From contig JAHEWK010000010.1 in the NCBI GenBank assembly GCA_020740775.1, positions 1,550,001 through 1,614,000 on the forward strand: a stretch of 64,000 nt of DNA, written 5' to 3'. The position numbers were made by a program, and so were the translations under genes. Below the pieces are notes generated by a model. The model searched no databases and was not told the origin of the DNA. It saw nothing but the letters and a program-made list of their open reading frames with translations. Shown here one piece after another: positions 11,108 through 23,479 of the stretch (within the stretch, counting starts at the first letter, position 1; each line of letters starts with the position of its first letter). The DNA is from Ilyonectria destructans. Lineage: Eukaryota; Ascomycota; Sordariomycetes; Hypocreales; Nectriaceae.

Positions 11108-14100
11108 TCACTCCTCAATAACTACCATGCCATCGTTGACCTCGACCAAGCCACCCGCTTCCACAAGCACAGCCGTGCACCTGCCACTCGTCGGGCTCGG
11201 AATCTCCACCTCCATCTTACTCGACTCCAAGCACAGCTAGGCAAGAAAAGTCAGTTCATGTCGACTCACTTCGGTTGCATTCAAGAATCTTGGCTTACCA
11301 GTACGTCGCCCTTCTTGACGACATCTCCCTTCTTCACTATGACTTTGTAACACCGACCGGGCATCGCGGCCGTGACGAGTTCTCCTTTGACGTCCGGGCC
11401 CCCAAAGGCCAGACCATTCGTGGCGTCGTTGGCTTTGACGACGGGTTGGTATGGGCGACACAGATCCTCGACGAATGGCGCGCTCGCGATGGCTTTGGCC
11501 TGGCGGCCGGCCGTGGCTGCGATGTCGTCTTTGTTCTCCTCCAGCCACGCCTCGTACTGCACCAGATCCAACACCCCGTCGCTCACACGAACGAGCTCGT
11601 CCTTGGCCTTGGAGTCTAACTCGTCTTCACTAACGTGGTAAAAGGTGATGCGGTCAAACTGACAGAACATCCAAGGATTCTCGTCGGACTTGCTTGCACT
11701 TTCGACCTGTCCACTGCTTCTGCCTTGCTTGGCTGCAACCTGCTGTGAGTCCCAAACATCCACTGTGCGTCCTACTAACTGATACCCTCCCGGGGAATCC
11801 GTGGCATAGATGCACATGTACTGTCCGCCAATACCCACAGCGCCCCGAGGCGTAAACGACCGAGATGGGTTGTACTTTGTCCCGAATAAGCGATGCCGAG
11901 GATCGAGAGGAATAGCGCACGGCGAGCCCATGAACACATCGCCGAGACCGAGCACGAGAAACGTCGCATCTTTTAGCAGAGGAGCGATGTCATCGATGCC
12001 GTTCAGCTTCTCCAAGAACTCGATATTGCTAGGTAGCCACGGTGCTTCGCTTCGGATCGTCGCTGAGTACCGCTCAACGGCTGCTCGGTTGACGGTGTCA
12101 TTGAAGGCGAGCGGGAGGTGAAACAGTCGTGACGGGACCTCCGTTGGCATATTGTATGACTTGATGTGCTCGACCAAACGAGCCACCATGGTCTCGGGAG
12201 TCACACCGCATTCATAGACGACGTGGAGGCTGAAGACTCCCGGAGTCAGTTCCTCCACGTCGGGGATGGGGTTCTTATTGTGCTGTTCGCAGAACGCAAA
12301 GATGCCAAAGCTTTGTCGCAGGTCAAATGCCGTCGCTTCTCCAAATTCCAGCAACATTGCACGATCTCCTGCTTGTCGGACAAGGATTTGTTGACCATCT
12401 TGATCGATACGACCGACCACAATCGGGTTTTCGGCGAGCGCCCTATCCAGGGACGCTTCGTCTTCTGAAACAGCATCTGGGGTTTGAAGCGGCATGAGCT
12501 TCTCGATGGCTTGGTCCAACTGCTCCTCCATCTTGAGAGCGTCCTGGACACTGACGACGGAGAACTGAATGGTATCTCCTGGTCGGACCTGACCCATCTT
12601 CCACATATCAGCTGACACAATGACGCAGAAAACCACAAACCCCCCGAGACTAGGACCGTCACAGGCCAATACGACGGCCTCGTCACCCGTGAAGCTTACG
12701 CTACCGACCGAGTATGGACTGTCGTGGATGTTAGACGGATGTAGTCCAGCCTCTCCTCCTGTCTGTCGCGCCCACTCGGGCTGTGGCCCTGTCAGCCGCA
12801 CACCTAGCCGGTTGCTGTTATGGTGAACCTTCCACTCGCTCGAGAAGAGCGACTTGAAGCTATCAGAGGTGAAGAAGTCTGGCTCGCCGTGAGGGCCGGG
12901 GACGACCCGAATTGTCCATAGAGCTTTCCTCTGACGGTGAATAGGGATCGGAGGAGCAGTTTGAAGAACCCTACTCGAGTCGTCCGAAGAACTAAGAGAT
13001 TTGATGGGTAGGATGTCTCGGGCGTGGAGCTTGCGACCTCTGAACCCCCCAAACTTGCCTAGCTCGAAAGTCGATCGACTTCCCATGACAACGGGAACCT
13101 GAATACCGCCTTCGACGGCCAGATACATGCGATACCCATACTCTACTGTCCCGATGGCCAGGACCTGACCCGGTCGGATGCGGATTGCTTGATTCGCTGC
13201 CACTGGCTCGTCGTCAACAGTAATGGGAGCATCGCCTCCAGTTACCGCAACGATGGTATCGCAGTGAAACCGCAGCGATGGGCCTTGGAACGTGCACTCA
13301 AGTCCAGCAGCGTCCAATGAGTTGTTGACCAGCCGATTCGCAAGTCTGAAAGAGAAAGAATCCATCGGACCCGCAGGTGGAACACCCACACTCCAGTAGC
13401 CAACCCTTCCGGGATAATCCTGCACGGTGGTAAGAGCTCCGGGTTGGAGGACTTCAAAGGATGGTGACACAATCTGGAACGTGTCCAGAGACTTTGTGGT
13501 GTAGTCGGCGGATTCGAACAAAGAGGACGAGACGATCTGGCGCAAATACTCGAGATTCGTCTCCACGCCCTCGAGGTGGGTAGCAGCAAGTCCCTTTGCC
13601 AAGTTCTTCAAAGCCTCGCGACGGTCGGCCCCAGAAGCAATAAGTTTGGCCACTAACGGGTCATAGGCAGTTGTGATTTCGGTACCGACCTTGACCCAAG
13701 TATCGACTCTGAGGCTCGAGGGAAACTCCAACTCTGTGACACGACCAGCACAAGGGCGGAAGGATTGAAGAGGACTCTCAGCATACAATCGAACTTCGAT
13801 CGACGCTCCGCGGATAGTCAGGGGTCTGGCGGAGGAACCAAAGAGGTGTTCGACCTTGCCGTCGGCAATGTTCAGCATACACTCGACCAAGTCAAGTCCA
13901 GTCACCGATTCAGTGACCGGATGCTCAACCTGCAGACGTGTGTTGACCTCGAGGAAGTAGAACTTCTGTGTCTCGATGTCATAAATGAACTCGACGGTGC
14001 CCACGTTACGGTACTTGACCGAAGCAGCGAGGCGCACAGCGGCAGCCTTCATCTCTTCCCGCACGTCTTCTGGCACCATGATTGCAGGGCTCTCCTCGAC

Positions 14101-16755
14101 CACCTTCTGGTGCCGGCGCTGCAGAGAGCAATCGCGCTCTCCGGCGGCAATAACACGTCCCGTGCCATCTCCCAAGATTTGGATTTCGATGTGTCGGGCG
14201 CGCTGAACAAAGCGCTCCAGGAACACACCTCCGTTTCCAAAATTAGCCGAGGCCTGTCGCTGAACACTTTCAAAGGTTGATCTCAGACTCTCTGCGTTCT
14301 CGCAGTGGCTTAAGCCAATTCCGCCGCCGCCAGCGGTACTCTTCAGCATCAGCGGAAAGCCAATACGCTCACTTTCCTCCAAGGCGTCTTCTAACGAGGT
14401 AAGTAGATTCTCGCTCCCTGGGACAGTTGGAACTCCGGCTTCAGCAGAAATCGCGCGTGCAAGGTGCTTCAATCCTAGGTCGGACATTTGCTTTGACGTT
14501 GGACCAACCCACTTCATGCCCGCATCTTCAACAGCGGTCGCGAAATCGGCGTTTTCGGCCAGAAAGCCATAGCCAGGGATGACTGCATCCACGGAGGAAG
14601 ATTTGGCTAATTCGATAATTTGCGGGATGTTGAGGTAGGTCTCAGAGACTGAGCCTCCCTTCAGTCTCAAGGCAACATCGGCATCGCCAACGTGGGACGC
14701 TTCAGCATCGGTATCCGAATAGATGGCGACAGCTCGAAGGCCCATCTTGTGGATGGTTTTGATGATTCGAACTGCAATCTCGCCTCGGTTAGCAACAAGG
14801 ACTGTGGAAATTGGTCCTTGTCGTGAGCCATTTGTAAGAGGCTTGGCCAGGTCTTGAAGATGACGGCTGTAGGCCCTCCAGCCTCCATGGCTGGTGATGT
14901 CAGTGGCATCTACCAGACCCAGTGGCTCACACACAAAACCATGTACCCAAGACGAATCCTTCAACTCAAGAGAACCGATACCCAGAGGGGAAGGGATTGT
15001 GGCCATAAAGCTTGCGAGGGCATATTTTGGTAGGTTCCAAACCTCAACTTCGATTTCTTGACCGTTCTCGCCTGACACTCTCTGCAAGCCAGGTTTCTTG
15101 GGTCCCGACGTCGAGTTCAGAGCAAACAAACGATAGTTCTTCGATGTTGTTGTCGTACTAAGAAGCTCCGCGCCACGAGATACGAGGTCTTTGTTGAGAG
15201 GAAATCCGGTGAGGTGTGCACCAACTACCGCGACCGGAACATATCCCGAGGGCGTGGTCGATTCAGCCATGGGTGTCTCCCGACGCTCAACACCGGTGGC
15301 TCCCAGAGTCCTCACCTCGTCCGAAAACCACTGGTGGGCCCAGCGAAGAAGCTGAGGTTCCTGCCAATTGTTGGAGATCAACGTAATGCCAAAGGGGAGT
15401 CCATCCGGTCTGAATCCAGCAGGTATTGAGAGTGCTGACCAATCAAGAAAGTTAACAAAATTTGTATACGTGCCGAGATAAGAGTTTTCTTCGATTGGCT
15501 TCTGCTCTAGCTCCTCCATTGTCGGAAAAGTCGGGGTAGTGGGAACGAAGATGCCATCAAAGTCCTTGAACGCGAGTTGGATCTGCCGAGTGAGATCTTG
15601 TCGGAGATATTCACCCGCAAATACGTCGGCTGCCGAAAGGGTTTGCGCTCTGATGACGATGCGTCGCACAACAGGATCCATTGCATCTTCAGGAACACTC
15701 TCAATGAAGTCCCTAATCGCTTCGTAACGCTCGGCGACCCAAGGGCCTGAGTAAAGGAGCTCTGCGAGCCGGAACAGCATCTTAAAATCGACAGGAACTA
15801 GGTTCCAGCCGAGGGCCTTTGCTTTCTCCAGGGCCTCTTCATAGGGTTTTGAGTGATCGTCACGGCCGAACCAATTTGGCTCGGAACAGATAGCCAAAGA
15901 CGGGACTGTCCCAGGACTCCTTGTTCCGAAGCCACTCGATACAAGCATTGAAATTGCATCCGGACGCGGGCGAGAATACGAATCCTCAACATCAAAACTC
16001 TCAGCCACTGACAATACTGTCTCTGCATCCGCGACATTCAGGGTGAATATGGAAACACAATCCAAGGTCCTGCAAGCCGGGACTACGCCTCGAGCACTAA
16101 GAGCTCCGCGTGTAGGCTTAAGACCGATGACGTTATTGAAGCCCGCTGGGACACGACCAGAACCGGCCGTGTCAGTACCGAAGGAGAATGGCACAGCACC
16201 TCGAGCAACGACCACGCCACTTCCGGAGCTGGAGCCACCACTGACTCGAGCAGGGTCGAATGAGTTCGGCACCGCACCATAGGGCGATCGTGTGCCAACG
16301 AGGCCAGTAGCAAATTGGTCCAGGTTCGTCTTTCCAACGATGATGGCGCCGGCCGCTTTCATGTTCGCGACAACAGGTGCGTCTGAGGGGGCAAGGCCGG
16401 AACTGAAAGATGGACATCCGGCGGTTGTGATGAATCCCTCACAATTGATATTGTCCTTTGCTGCAAAGGGAACGCCGTATAGTGGGAGAGATTCAGCAGC
16501 AGGCCCAAGTGATTGAAGTCGATTCCACTGATCCTCAAGTTGTTGCCTAGTGGCGAGAGAGATCCAGGCTCGAGTAGTTGCATTTGCTTTCTGCTCTGCC
16601 TCCACAAGGGAGCAGAGTCGTTCAAGTCCATTACCGGAAAGTTGTGCATTTTTCCAGTCTGTTATGGTGAGAGGACCCGTAGCGTTATCCCCGTTGGTGT
16701 TGGCCATGACTGAGATAGGAGTAGGTATTGTTGTCACTGTTACTTGACGTGGCAC
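11108..16755 (-). CDS. DUR1,2: Urea amidolyase (allophanate hydrolase + urea carboxylase)
   Basis: Two exons on the minus strand (16755-11299 and 11236-11108, intron 62 bp) encode 1861 residues, matching fungal Dur1,2. The enzyme carboxylates urea to allophanate with biotin and ATP, then hydrolyses it to ammonium and CO2. Domain order: amidase-type allophanate hydrolase at the N-terminus, with catalytic Lys100, the SGGSSSGSG loop and nucleophile Ser199 in TDTAGSG; biotin carboxylase from about 650 to 1100 (VANRGEIAVRI, then LEVNTRLQVEHP); KipI/KipA-like carboxyltransferase from about 1115; and a C-terminal biotin carrier completed only by the small second exon. The biotin lysine is Lys1826 in LESSKMEVEI, where Ser replaces the usual Met before Lys. 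The gene is divergent from a Dal81/TamA regulator. An alternative start is Met17. Confidence 0.96.
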
Positions 16756-18349
16756 GATGATCGCTGAAGTGAACGCTGAACTTATGGCCTCGAGAAAGAC
16801 AAGCTTTACAGCAGACGAAGACGATCCGAAACCAATAGAATGCTTATAAACTTGGACGAGTTGATTCGGCTACCGTTCACCAGTTTCTTTGCGATTGAGC
16901 GGAACTGTCAAGATCGAAGATGTACCCAACTTCGAGGGCTTGAGTAATTAGCAGAATCTCACAGTTCCTTCATCAACTGCTGAGTACTATATATGCCTCC
17001 GAAAGACGTCAATAACCAATACACCTCACCATAGAGTCGAAACAACGCTCATGAAGGAAGGTGCTGCTGCATTCACGAGTTCGGGGGCCGGCGGCCGGTG
17101 ACTTCCAAGATATGGTGGATTGGCCAAGAACGTCGGACGACTGAGAACAAGGTCTGGGCAGCAGGGAGTAGATCAAGTGCCAAGCGCGGAGAGAAATGGA
17201 TGGACGTGCCTGGGTGCCACCGCGCACCCCACGCGTGAGAACCGGGGTGGAGAATGAGGCGTCCACCAAGCGGTGCAGACGCTTGAAGGACGGAACCGGT
17301 GGGTTTTTGCTAACAAAGGGACTCCGTCTTCTGCAATATGTCACAGCGTCACGGCCACATTTTGTGCATAACTTCAAGGAGGGAAACAGAGTAATCAAAC
17401 CATACCTCTTAAATTCCAATGTCCATTTCAGACGGTAAATGAGTACATCTGCGTGGAAGCATCACTCAGAGACTCTGACAAGAACGTAGTCACTGGTAGT
17501 GGCTGCAGCGCCCCGAAATACGTGCTGGCCAATCAGAGCGATCGGCCGCCGGCGAGACGCAGCGAACAGCCTGGTGCACCCCAAGATTCTAGCCCGCCGG
17601 CGAAGCGCCTCGATAGCTGGGAACTATGGAACACGAGGCGGCTCTGTGCTTATCGTGAGCTTGGCCTGACGTCTGGTGTCACAAGGCGTCTCGTGAGTCT
17701 GGGCCGGGCGGAAAGGAGGCTCAACGGCCGCTGACAACACGCAAGTCGATCCAGTACGTAATGCCCAATGCATCGGGTTAGGGGGCGAGTGGTTGATGTT
17801 CCCAGCATGCACAAAGGTGAGAGACGAGGTTGCCAACAAGGAAAAGGACAAGGAAGAAAGACAAGGGAATATCTTGCGTCATCTCCAGGTCCAACCACAA
17901 TATGGTACCTTCCCATTGACGCCTCGACGCTCCTTCCTTCCCCTCGTAGCTGCCATTCCCGATATGGCGCCGGTATTTCCGTTTCCCCGGATTCCCGACC
18001 CCGCGGGGCGTGTCTGGCCTGTTGGGACTCTGTCTCTCTTATCGCGAACCCGCACCCACAATCTGTAGAAAACGGGCCAGCACACAAGGCTGGAGATAAG
18101 CCGGCCCCATACATTTCATTATCCGCGGCGCGAGTCGTGTGCGCGCGTTCGTCTCTCTGTTTGAGCCCGTCAGATGAGCGACTTCGCCTCGCCCTCACTG
18201 TGCGCTGTCGTCCAGCGCAGCATTCGGTCCAAGGGTCCGCTTGCCTCCGCATCCCTCGCCTACTGAGGGCGTATCCAAGCCAGAAGATAGGCCGTTGCTC
18301 CTTATCGCAGTGCATCTAGCAAATCCCCGCGGGTGGGTCATGTCCTCCA
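16756..18349. promoter_or_regulatory. Divergent promoter between DUR1,2 and Dal81-like gene, with GATA motifs
   Basis: This 1.6-kb region has no credible gene; the short frames in it are compositional. Five HGATAR motifs (either strand) lie at 17650-17655, 18039-18044, 18094-18099, 18285-18290 and 18302-18307. That pattern is expected for AreA/Gln3-type nitrogen regulators, which bind clustered sites of this kind. Most sites lie nearer the regulator than the amidolyase. Site occupancy is an inference. Confidence 0.55.
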
Positions 18350-20449
18350 ATGTTCTCGCAGCCACTCGCTCGTGATTCAGCTTCCGCTGCCTTCATGCCA
18401 ATGTCAAACGCGGCAGAACCCGGCGGCCATCCGGGAGGCGGCGGCGGCGGCAGCAACACCGGCGGCGGCCCGTCCACATCGTCATCGTCGGCTCGCTCTC
18501 GGCCGTGTGATACCTGTCGACTCCGCAAGACGCGCTGCGTGAGAGAGGAGGGCCAGCATCGTTGCGTGCTGTGTACCTTCCACAACCAGCCGTGTACCTT
18601 CTTGCGCGGGCCGACTCCCCGCCAGCGTCGCCTGAACCGGGACCGAGACAGACTTGCGTCGTCACGAGATGCCCTCGACGACCTCGGCGGCCGTTCTCAG
18701 GACCTGGACTTTGGCGATACGGCCGCCTCGCCGCCGCTGCAGGCGGGCAATGGCGCCGGCCCCTCTGGAGGATCACCGTCGTCGAGCCGCCAGGGCGATT
18801 CGGCCTCGACGCCGGCGAGTGTAGAGAACAACGCCATGTCAGGCCAATCGCCTTCTCAGCAACAGGTGACGGGGTCCAAGGACAAACGGGATGAAGCTCC
18901 TCCCCGCCCCAAGATCCTCAGCAACACTCTCGGTCTCGATCTCAAGACCCATGCCGAGTACATCGGCCCTACTGACTATCGCGACCCATTCTTGCTCGAC
19001 TTGCACCGTCCAACCCTCCAATTGAACCAGGACGGGTCTGCTCCCCCATCTCTCGCAACCTTCTCCCGCCGTTTGAACCACAGAACGGTCTTCCTAGTCC
19101 ACCCCGACGAATCTGCTGCGTCCGAGACCCGCCGCATCGCTGACTTAGATGCCATCGAGGCAACAGTACACCCACTGGGTCGCACTCTGGTGGATCTATA
19201 CTTCCGCATTGTCCACCCCAGCTTCCCCATATTACATAAAGATGTCTTCATCAGCAAGCATCGCCTGTCACATCGACACTTCGCCCCATCCCTCCTCGCT
19301 GCCGTCTATCTTGTTGCTTTGGACTGGCAGTTATACGACAGTGCGCTCGCTGGTCGCGAGGTCGAATCCATCCCGGACCCAGCTGCTCTCGAGGAGTTGG
19401 CTGAGCGTACTATGGCTCAAGACATGCGTCGTCCAAAGCTGAGTACTCTAGAAGCCGGACTACTCCTTCTCCAACGCAACCGTCGCATCGTCGAGTCTGG
19501 CATCTATACCAACCCCACCTCGAGCCGCATGTTCACGGCCCAGCTCGTCGCCATGGCTCAGGATCTAGGCATACACATTGACTGCAGTTCGTGGTCCATC
19601 CCAGCTTGGGAAATCGGACTTCGTCGACGGTTAGCATGGGCTTTGTACATGCAAGATCGTTGGGGGGCTTGTGTCCACGGCAGACCCTTTCTCATCCAAG
19701 ATTCCGACTGGGACGTCCAACCATGCTCCTCCTCCGACTACCCCGAGCTCGTGACAATGGACGATGGAAGTCCTGAGAGCAGCAACTCGGTAATTTCAAT
19801 AGGGTGGGATCTATTTCTCCGTCATATCGAGCTGACTCACATCCTGAGCGACGTCATTCGTACTTTTTACAGCGCAGCAGCAACTCGCACTGGCGGTAGT
19901 ATCGACCAGATGGGCGTCGTCGCCGCTGTTGAGTTGGCAAAGCCCCTCGTCTTCCGTCTACGCGAATGGCAGGCATGTCTACCTCAACAACTTCAACTTC
20001 AGAGCACAAAACTCCGAGAACTCTGTGCTAATGGAGCCCTGCACCTCGCCCACGCTTCCATCGAAATTGCTCTCCATCGGGCTCTCGTCCGGATCATGAC
20101 CCCAGACACGCCAGGATCTCTCTACGACGTTCTGCGGTCGACTGCTCGAGCTAAATTACAAGGGGCTATCGAGCTCCTGGGATCATTGCGTCCAGAGCAT
20201 ACGGCCGCCTTCTGGGGAAGCCAGGCAGCATATCAGGCCGCCGAGGTCGGTTCATTGGCTGGGTTGCTCTGGGTGACAGCAGACTCATTCGACGAGATGG
20301 CATGGTGTGCGTCTCGTGTCGACGAGCTTAGATGGGCTCTCAGAGTCCGCGGTGCCGCTGCTCCATTCGCCAGGGAGGCGCTTCGTCTCCTCGAGCGCGA
20401 TATTGGCGGACTCGGTATGGTAAAATCCAATTCCGACGTCATGTCATGA
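18350..20449 (+). CDS. tamA: Zn2Cys6 transcription factor, Dal81/TamA type
   Basis: A single exon of 699 residues. A low-complexity Gly/Ser N-terminus is followed by a binuclear zinc cluster at about residues 52-82 (CDTCRLRKTRC, later CVLCTFHNQPC). The family-specific block LSNTLGLDLKTHAEYIGPT follows, then the fungal transcription-factor middle homology region with LVDLYFRIVHPSFPILHKDVF, PKLSTLEAGLLLLQR and WALYMQDRWGACVHGRPFLI. These blocks match the Dal81/TamA/Uga35 family as I know it, which co-activates genes for urea, allophanate, GABA and amino-acid use, sometimes without needing its own zinc cluster. Its position head-to-head with urea amidolyase, a classic Dal81 target in yeast, supports this. 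Exact orthology to TamA rather than a paralogue needs a tree. Confidence 0.85.
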   Translation: MFSQPLARDSASAAFMPMSNAAEPGGHPGGGGGGSNTGGGPSTSSSSARSRPCDTCRLRKTRCVREEGQHRCVLCTFHNQPCTFLRGPTPRQRRLNRDRDRLASSRDALDDLGGRSQDLDFGDTAASPPLQAGNGAGPSGGSPSSSRQGDSASTPASVENNAMSGQSPSQQQVTGSKDKRDEAPPRPKILSNTLGLDLKTHAEYIGPTDYRDPFLLDLHRPTLQLNQDGSAPPSLATFSRRLNHRTVFLVHPDESAASETRRIADLDAIEATVHPLGRTLVDLYFRIVHPSFPILHKDVFISKHRLSHRHFAPSLLAAVYLVALDWQLYDSALAGREVESIPDPAALEELAERTMAQDMRRPKLSTLEAGLLLLQRNRRIVESGIYTNPTSSRMFTAQLVAMAQDLGIHIDCSSWSIPAWEIGLRRRLAWALYMQDRWGACVHGRPFLIQDSDWDVQPCSSSDYPELVTMDDGSPESSNSVISIGWDLFLRHIELTHILSDVIRTFYSAAATRTGGSIDQMGVVAAVELAKPLVFRLREWQACLPQQLQLQSTKLRELCANGALHLAHASIEIALHRALVRIMTPDTPGSLYDVLRSTARAKLQGAIELLGSLRPEHTAAFWGSQAAYQAAEVGSLAGLLWVTADSFDEMAWCASRVDELRWALRVRGAAAPFAREALRLLERDIGGLGMVKSNSDVMS

Positions 20450-21424
20450 GCTCGGAAGTCCATTTGCTAGCGGAATGGGGTTGCATAACAGGGCCCAAGG
20501 CTCTGGTTCGGTGACGTTGGACAATTCACAAAAGTGAGCCTAATGACGGTATCAATAATTGTCGCCGTCGTCTATCAGATTGTACGACAATCGTAACTAC
20601 ACAACACCCAATACTTATTATGTCGTCAGACGGGAAGCGCATAATGCAATGGAAGCAGAGAACACAGCTGAGCCTGTACCGAAAGCAGAAATGAAGGGCA
20701 AGGAGGGACTCGTATCAAAGAGAGAAGCCTTCCGTACCACAGCTTCATTGTCGGCACCTAGCACGGCTAAGATCGCTGAAGATACCTGAATACCTTTGAG
20801 TGAGTCGGCCATTTTGCCCTCTTGAAGTTTCAGTACTGACAGAAAAGCTCAGAATCTTTGACCAGTTTCGATCATGACGTTGGATACTCTCACGACCTAC
20901 TCACAACCACAATTGGGGGATAACAAATAGAACAGCATCCCAGAGATGTAGTGGGGATAATTCAAAATGGATTAAGTGTCTTTGAATTAGTCGGTGGCGC
21001 TCTTTACCGATCTGAATAGTGGTCAGACAAAGTGATACACACTTTGGAGCTGAATGCGACATTCATTTATGACGGGGCAGAAAATCGATGATGTCCATGA
21101 GGAAATTGCCATTGGATGGGGATGTATATACTTGCTGGAGGATAATGACGGAATGTCTGAGTGAATCGGAACGGGATGGATATTTGAAGCATAATACCCA
21201 TAACTTTACTGGATTTTCTCTCATCCGACCTAGAAGTGAGGTAAAGGTTTCAACGAGATTGTTCGTGGAAAAAGAGGAAGTGTAGAAGTCAGCCTCAGTC
21301 GGAGACTGCGGGGTTCACCGAGATGCCGACAGTGTGCGTAGATGTGGAGTTGCTCAGACTGACAGGCTAGTATGAAAATGTGTTCTGCGATCATACATCT
21401 CCATCCAGTGAACAGGTAGCAGCC
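20450..21424. other. Intergenic, no gene seen
   Basis: Short frames only. It serves as the 3' flank of the regulator and the promoter of the following epimerase. Confidence 0.4.
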
Positions 21425-22626
21425 ATGGCGCAACTCAAAGTGCTCCTCACAGGCGCGACAGGATACATGTAAGTCAGAGTCGCAATGCGACGCTGTAGCG
21501 GGACCTGCTAACTGTCGCAAAGAGGCGGGTCGGTTCTGTCGACACTGCTCGCATCGTCAAACCCACTCATCCAGGACTTGAGCATCACGGCCTTGGTGCG
21601 GAAGCAACAACAGGCAGATGTGCTCGAGGTGAGGGGCGTCAAGCCGGTTGTTTTCCGCGATCTTGACGACGTGGAGCACCTGACGAGCGTCGCCAGCGAG
21701 CATGACGTCGTAATCCATACTGCCTCTGGCTTCCATCTTGGGTCGGCCTTGGCCTTGATTTCTGGGCTGGGTGCGAGAAAGAAGGAGACTGGTGCTGGTG
21801 TGCATTATATCCATGTACGACACTGATGCGTACCTCTGCTTGACCTACTCGCTGACGGAAATCGAGACTTCTGGGACGTGGAACTTTGCAGATTCCTCAC
21901 CAGCCAGCCAGGGAACCAGCCCCGCAGACATCTCCGACAAGAGTGATCTGTATGCCGTTTTGAAGCAATTGGAGGCACAGACACCTTTCTCTCAGCGGAC
22001 AACACTTCTCGAAGTGGTGTCTGCGTCAGAGCGCGAGGGGGTGAATGCGTACATCCTCATGCCGCCCGACATCTACGGCCCTGGGACGGGTCTTTTCAAC
22101 CAACATACCATGCAACTATTTGACTTTGTCAAAGGTGCACTCGACGCAGGGCGGGCGGAATATGTGGGTAGCAGCTCAGGAGGGGCGGGTCATGTTCATG
22201 TTGAGGATCTTGCTGCTCTGTACGAGATGATTCTCGGGCGCGTGCTCGCTGGGGAAGATGTCCCGGCCGGGCGGGATGGACTCATTTTCACGGAGACGGG
22301 GTATCACCACTGGTTGGACGTTTCCAAGATGATCAATGACGTTGGAACTCGTTCAGGCCTCTGGACGACGACGGAGCCTATACCCATCACCGTTGAGGAT
22401 GCCGCGAAGAAGTGGATGGGAGGAGATCTGGAAGCCCTAAAGAACAGCTTTTGCCTCAGGTGCGCCAATTCAACCGCGGCGCCTCAGAAGAAACTGACAA
22501 TGAAACAGGAACAGGACTATTCCACAGCTGGCTCTTGAGTTGGGGTGGAAGCCCCAGAAGACGGAGGATGACTGGCAAAATTGGATAGAGCAAACGTTTG
22601 AGATGGCTTTGGAGGACGGAGTGTAG
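21425..22626 (+). CDS. NAD(P)-dependent epimerase/dehydratase (extended SDR)
   Basis: Four exons (21425-21468, 21523-21814, 21867-22459, 22509-22626) join in frame to 348 residues. The first exon is only 44 bp and ends inside the Rossmann glycine motif GATGYIGG, completed by exon 2. HTSGTW follows at the exon 2-3 junction, replacing the catalytic Ser region, and a later MPPDIYGPGTG resembles the substrate-proximal loop of SDR epimerases. The C-terminal exon gives LALELGWKPQKTEDDW, the usual ending of this group. The canonical Tyr-x3-Lys pair is not evident in its usual form: SDLYAVLK is the likely equivalent (Y-x2-L-K). No neighbour indicates a substrate. It resembles fungal NAD-epimerases of unknown function and acts probably in the cytosol. 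Confidence 0.85.
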
Positions 22627-23479
22627 AGGTTTCTTTGATGGGCTACCGATCTATGTGGAGTATTTTAAGCTCATATGCTAATCTGTACTTATTTCGGCTT
22701 TCCATAATGTCGGGAGACGGATCAGTTGCCGAGAAAGGAAGCTGTCGAGGAGCCTCCCTCTGGTTGGTGCTAGTGCGATACGACGGCCAGGGAAGGGAAT
22801 AACCCTCCCAATCCAATTCCCCATGACAATTGCTCGCCATTCAGATACAGTAGTATCTCATGCAGCGGAACAAATTCCACCATACAGAATCGCAAATTCT
22901 GAGAAATACGAAAACGCTTTACAAAGGTTCATCCATATCATGGCCCCCCACCTGAAGCGTGCATGGATCTATTGAGCTCTTGCCCAATCCGATATGCCAA
23001 GGCCACCGACTTGCGTTGATTCGCTCGGTCCATTCGGCTCAAGTGCATGATGAACGACTCAAATGGGACCTTCCAGCTTGGGGATGTGCCGGAGAGACGG
23101 GCGATGAAGAACGTGGTCTAGTTCAGGTATTCAGTTGCATGGTAATCTGACCTTGTATCTAAGCTAGTCCCAGCCGACGTGGTCAAAGAAGACGGAAGAA
23201 AAAACCACGCTGTCAGAGTTTAACTGATTCAAGGCAAACTACCTGGACAAGGAAGCGGCAAGACGGTTTCCCAAGCGATTGATGTTTCAATTTGCGAGTA
23301 AATCATCAACCCCTCCATGGACAAATACCAGAACTGACAACCAACATTTAGAAGTTCTATTCATAAAGACACGCTACTCTAAAAAGGCCCAACTCTCTCG
23401 GCAAGGCCCGACTCGACTTGCATTGCCATGCAGTGAACTTAACACCACCGTTACCGCTTCCCGACCCATGCAATAATTA
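22627..23479. other. Intergenic between convergent genes
   Basis: No gene seen; the two flanking genes converge here. Confidence 0.4.

Noticed and set aside
11275..16750. Many plus-strand open frames across the urea amidolyase gene
   Set aside because: They are antisense shadows of the 1861-residue minus-strand gene.
17650..18319. Overlapping open frames of 221 and 183 codons on opposite strands
   Set aside because: Both lie in the divergent promoter, overlap each other and have low-complexity, Arg/Pro-rich translations.
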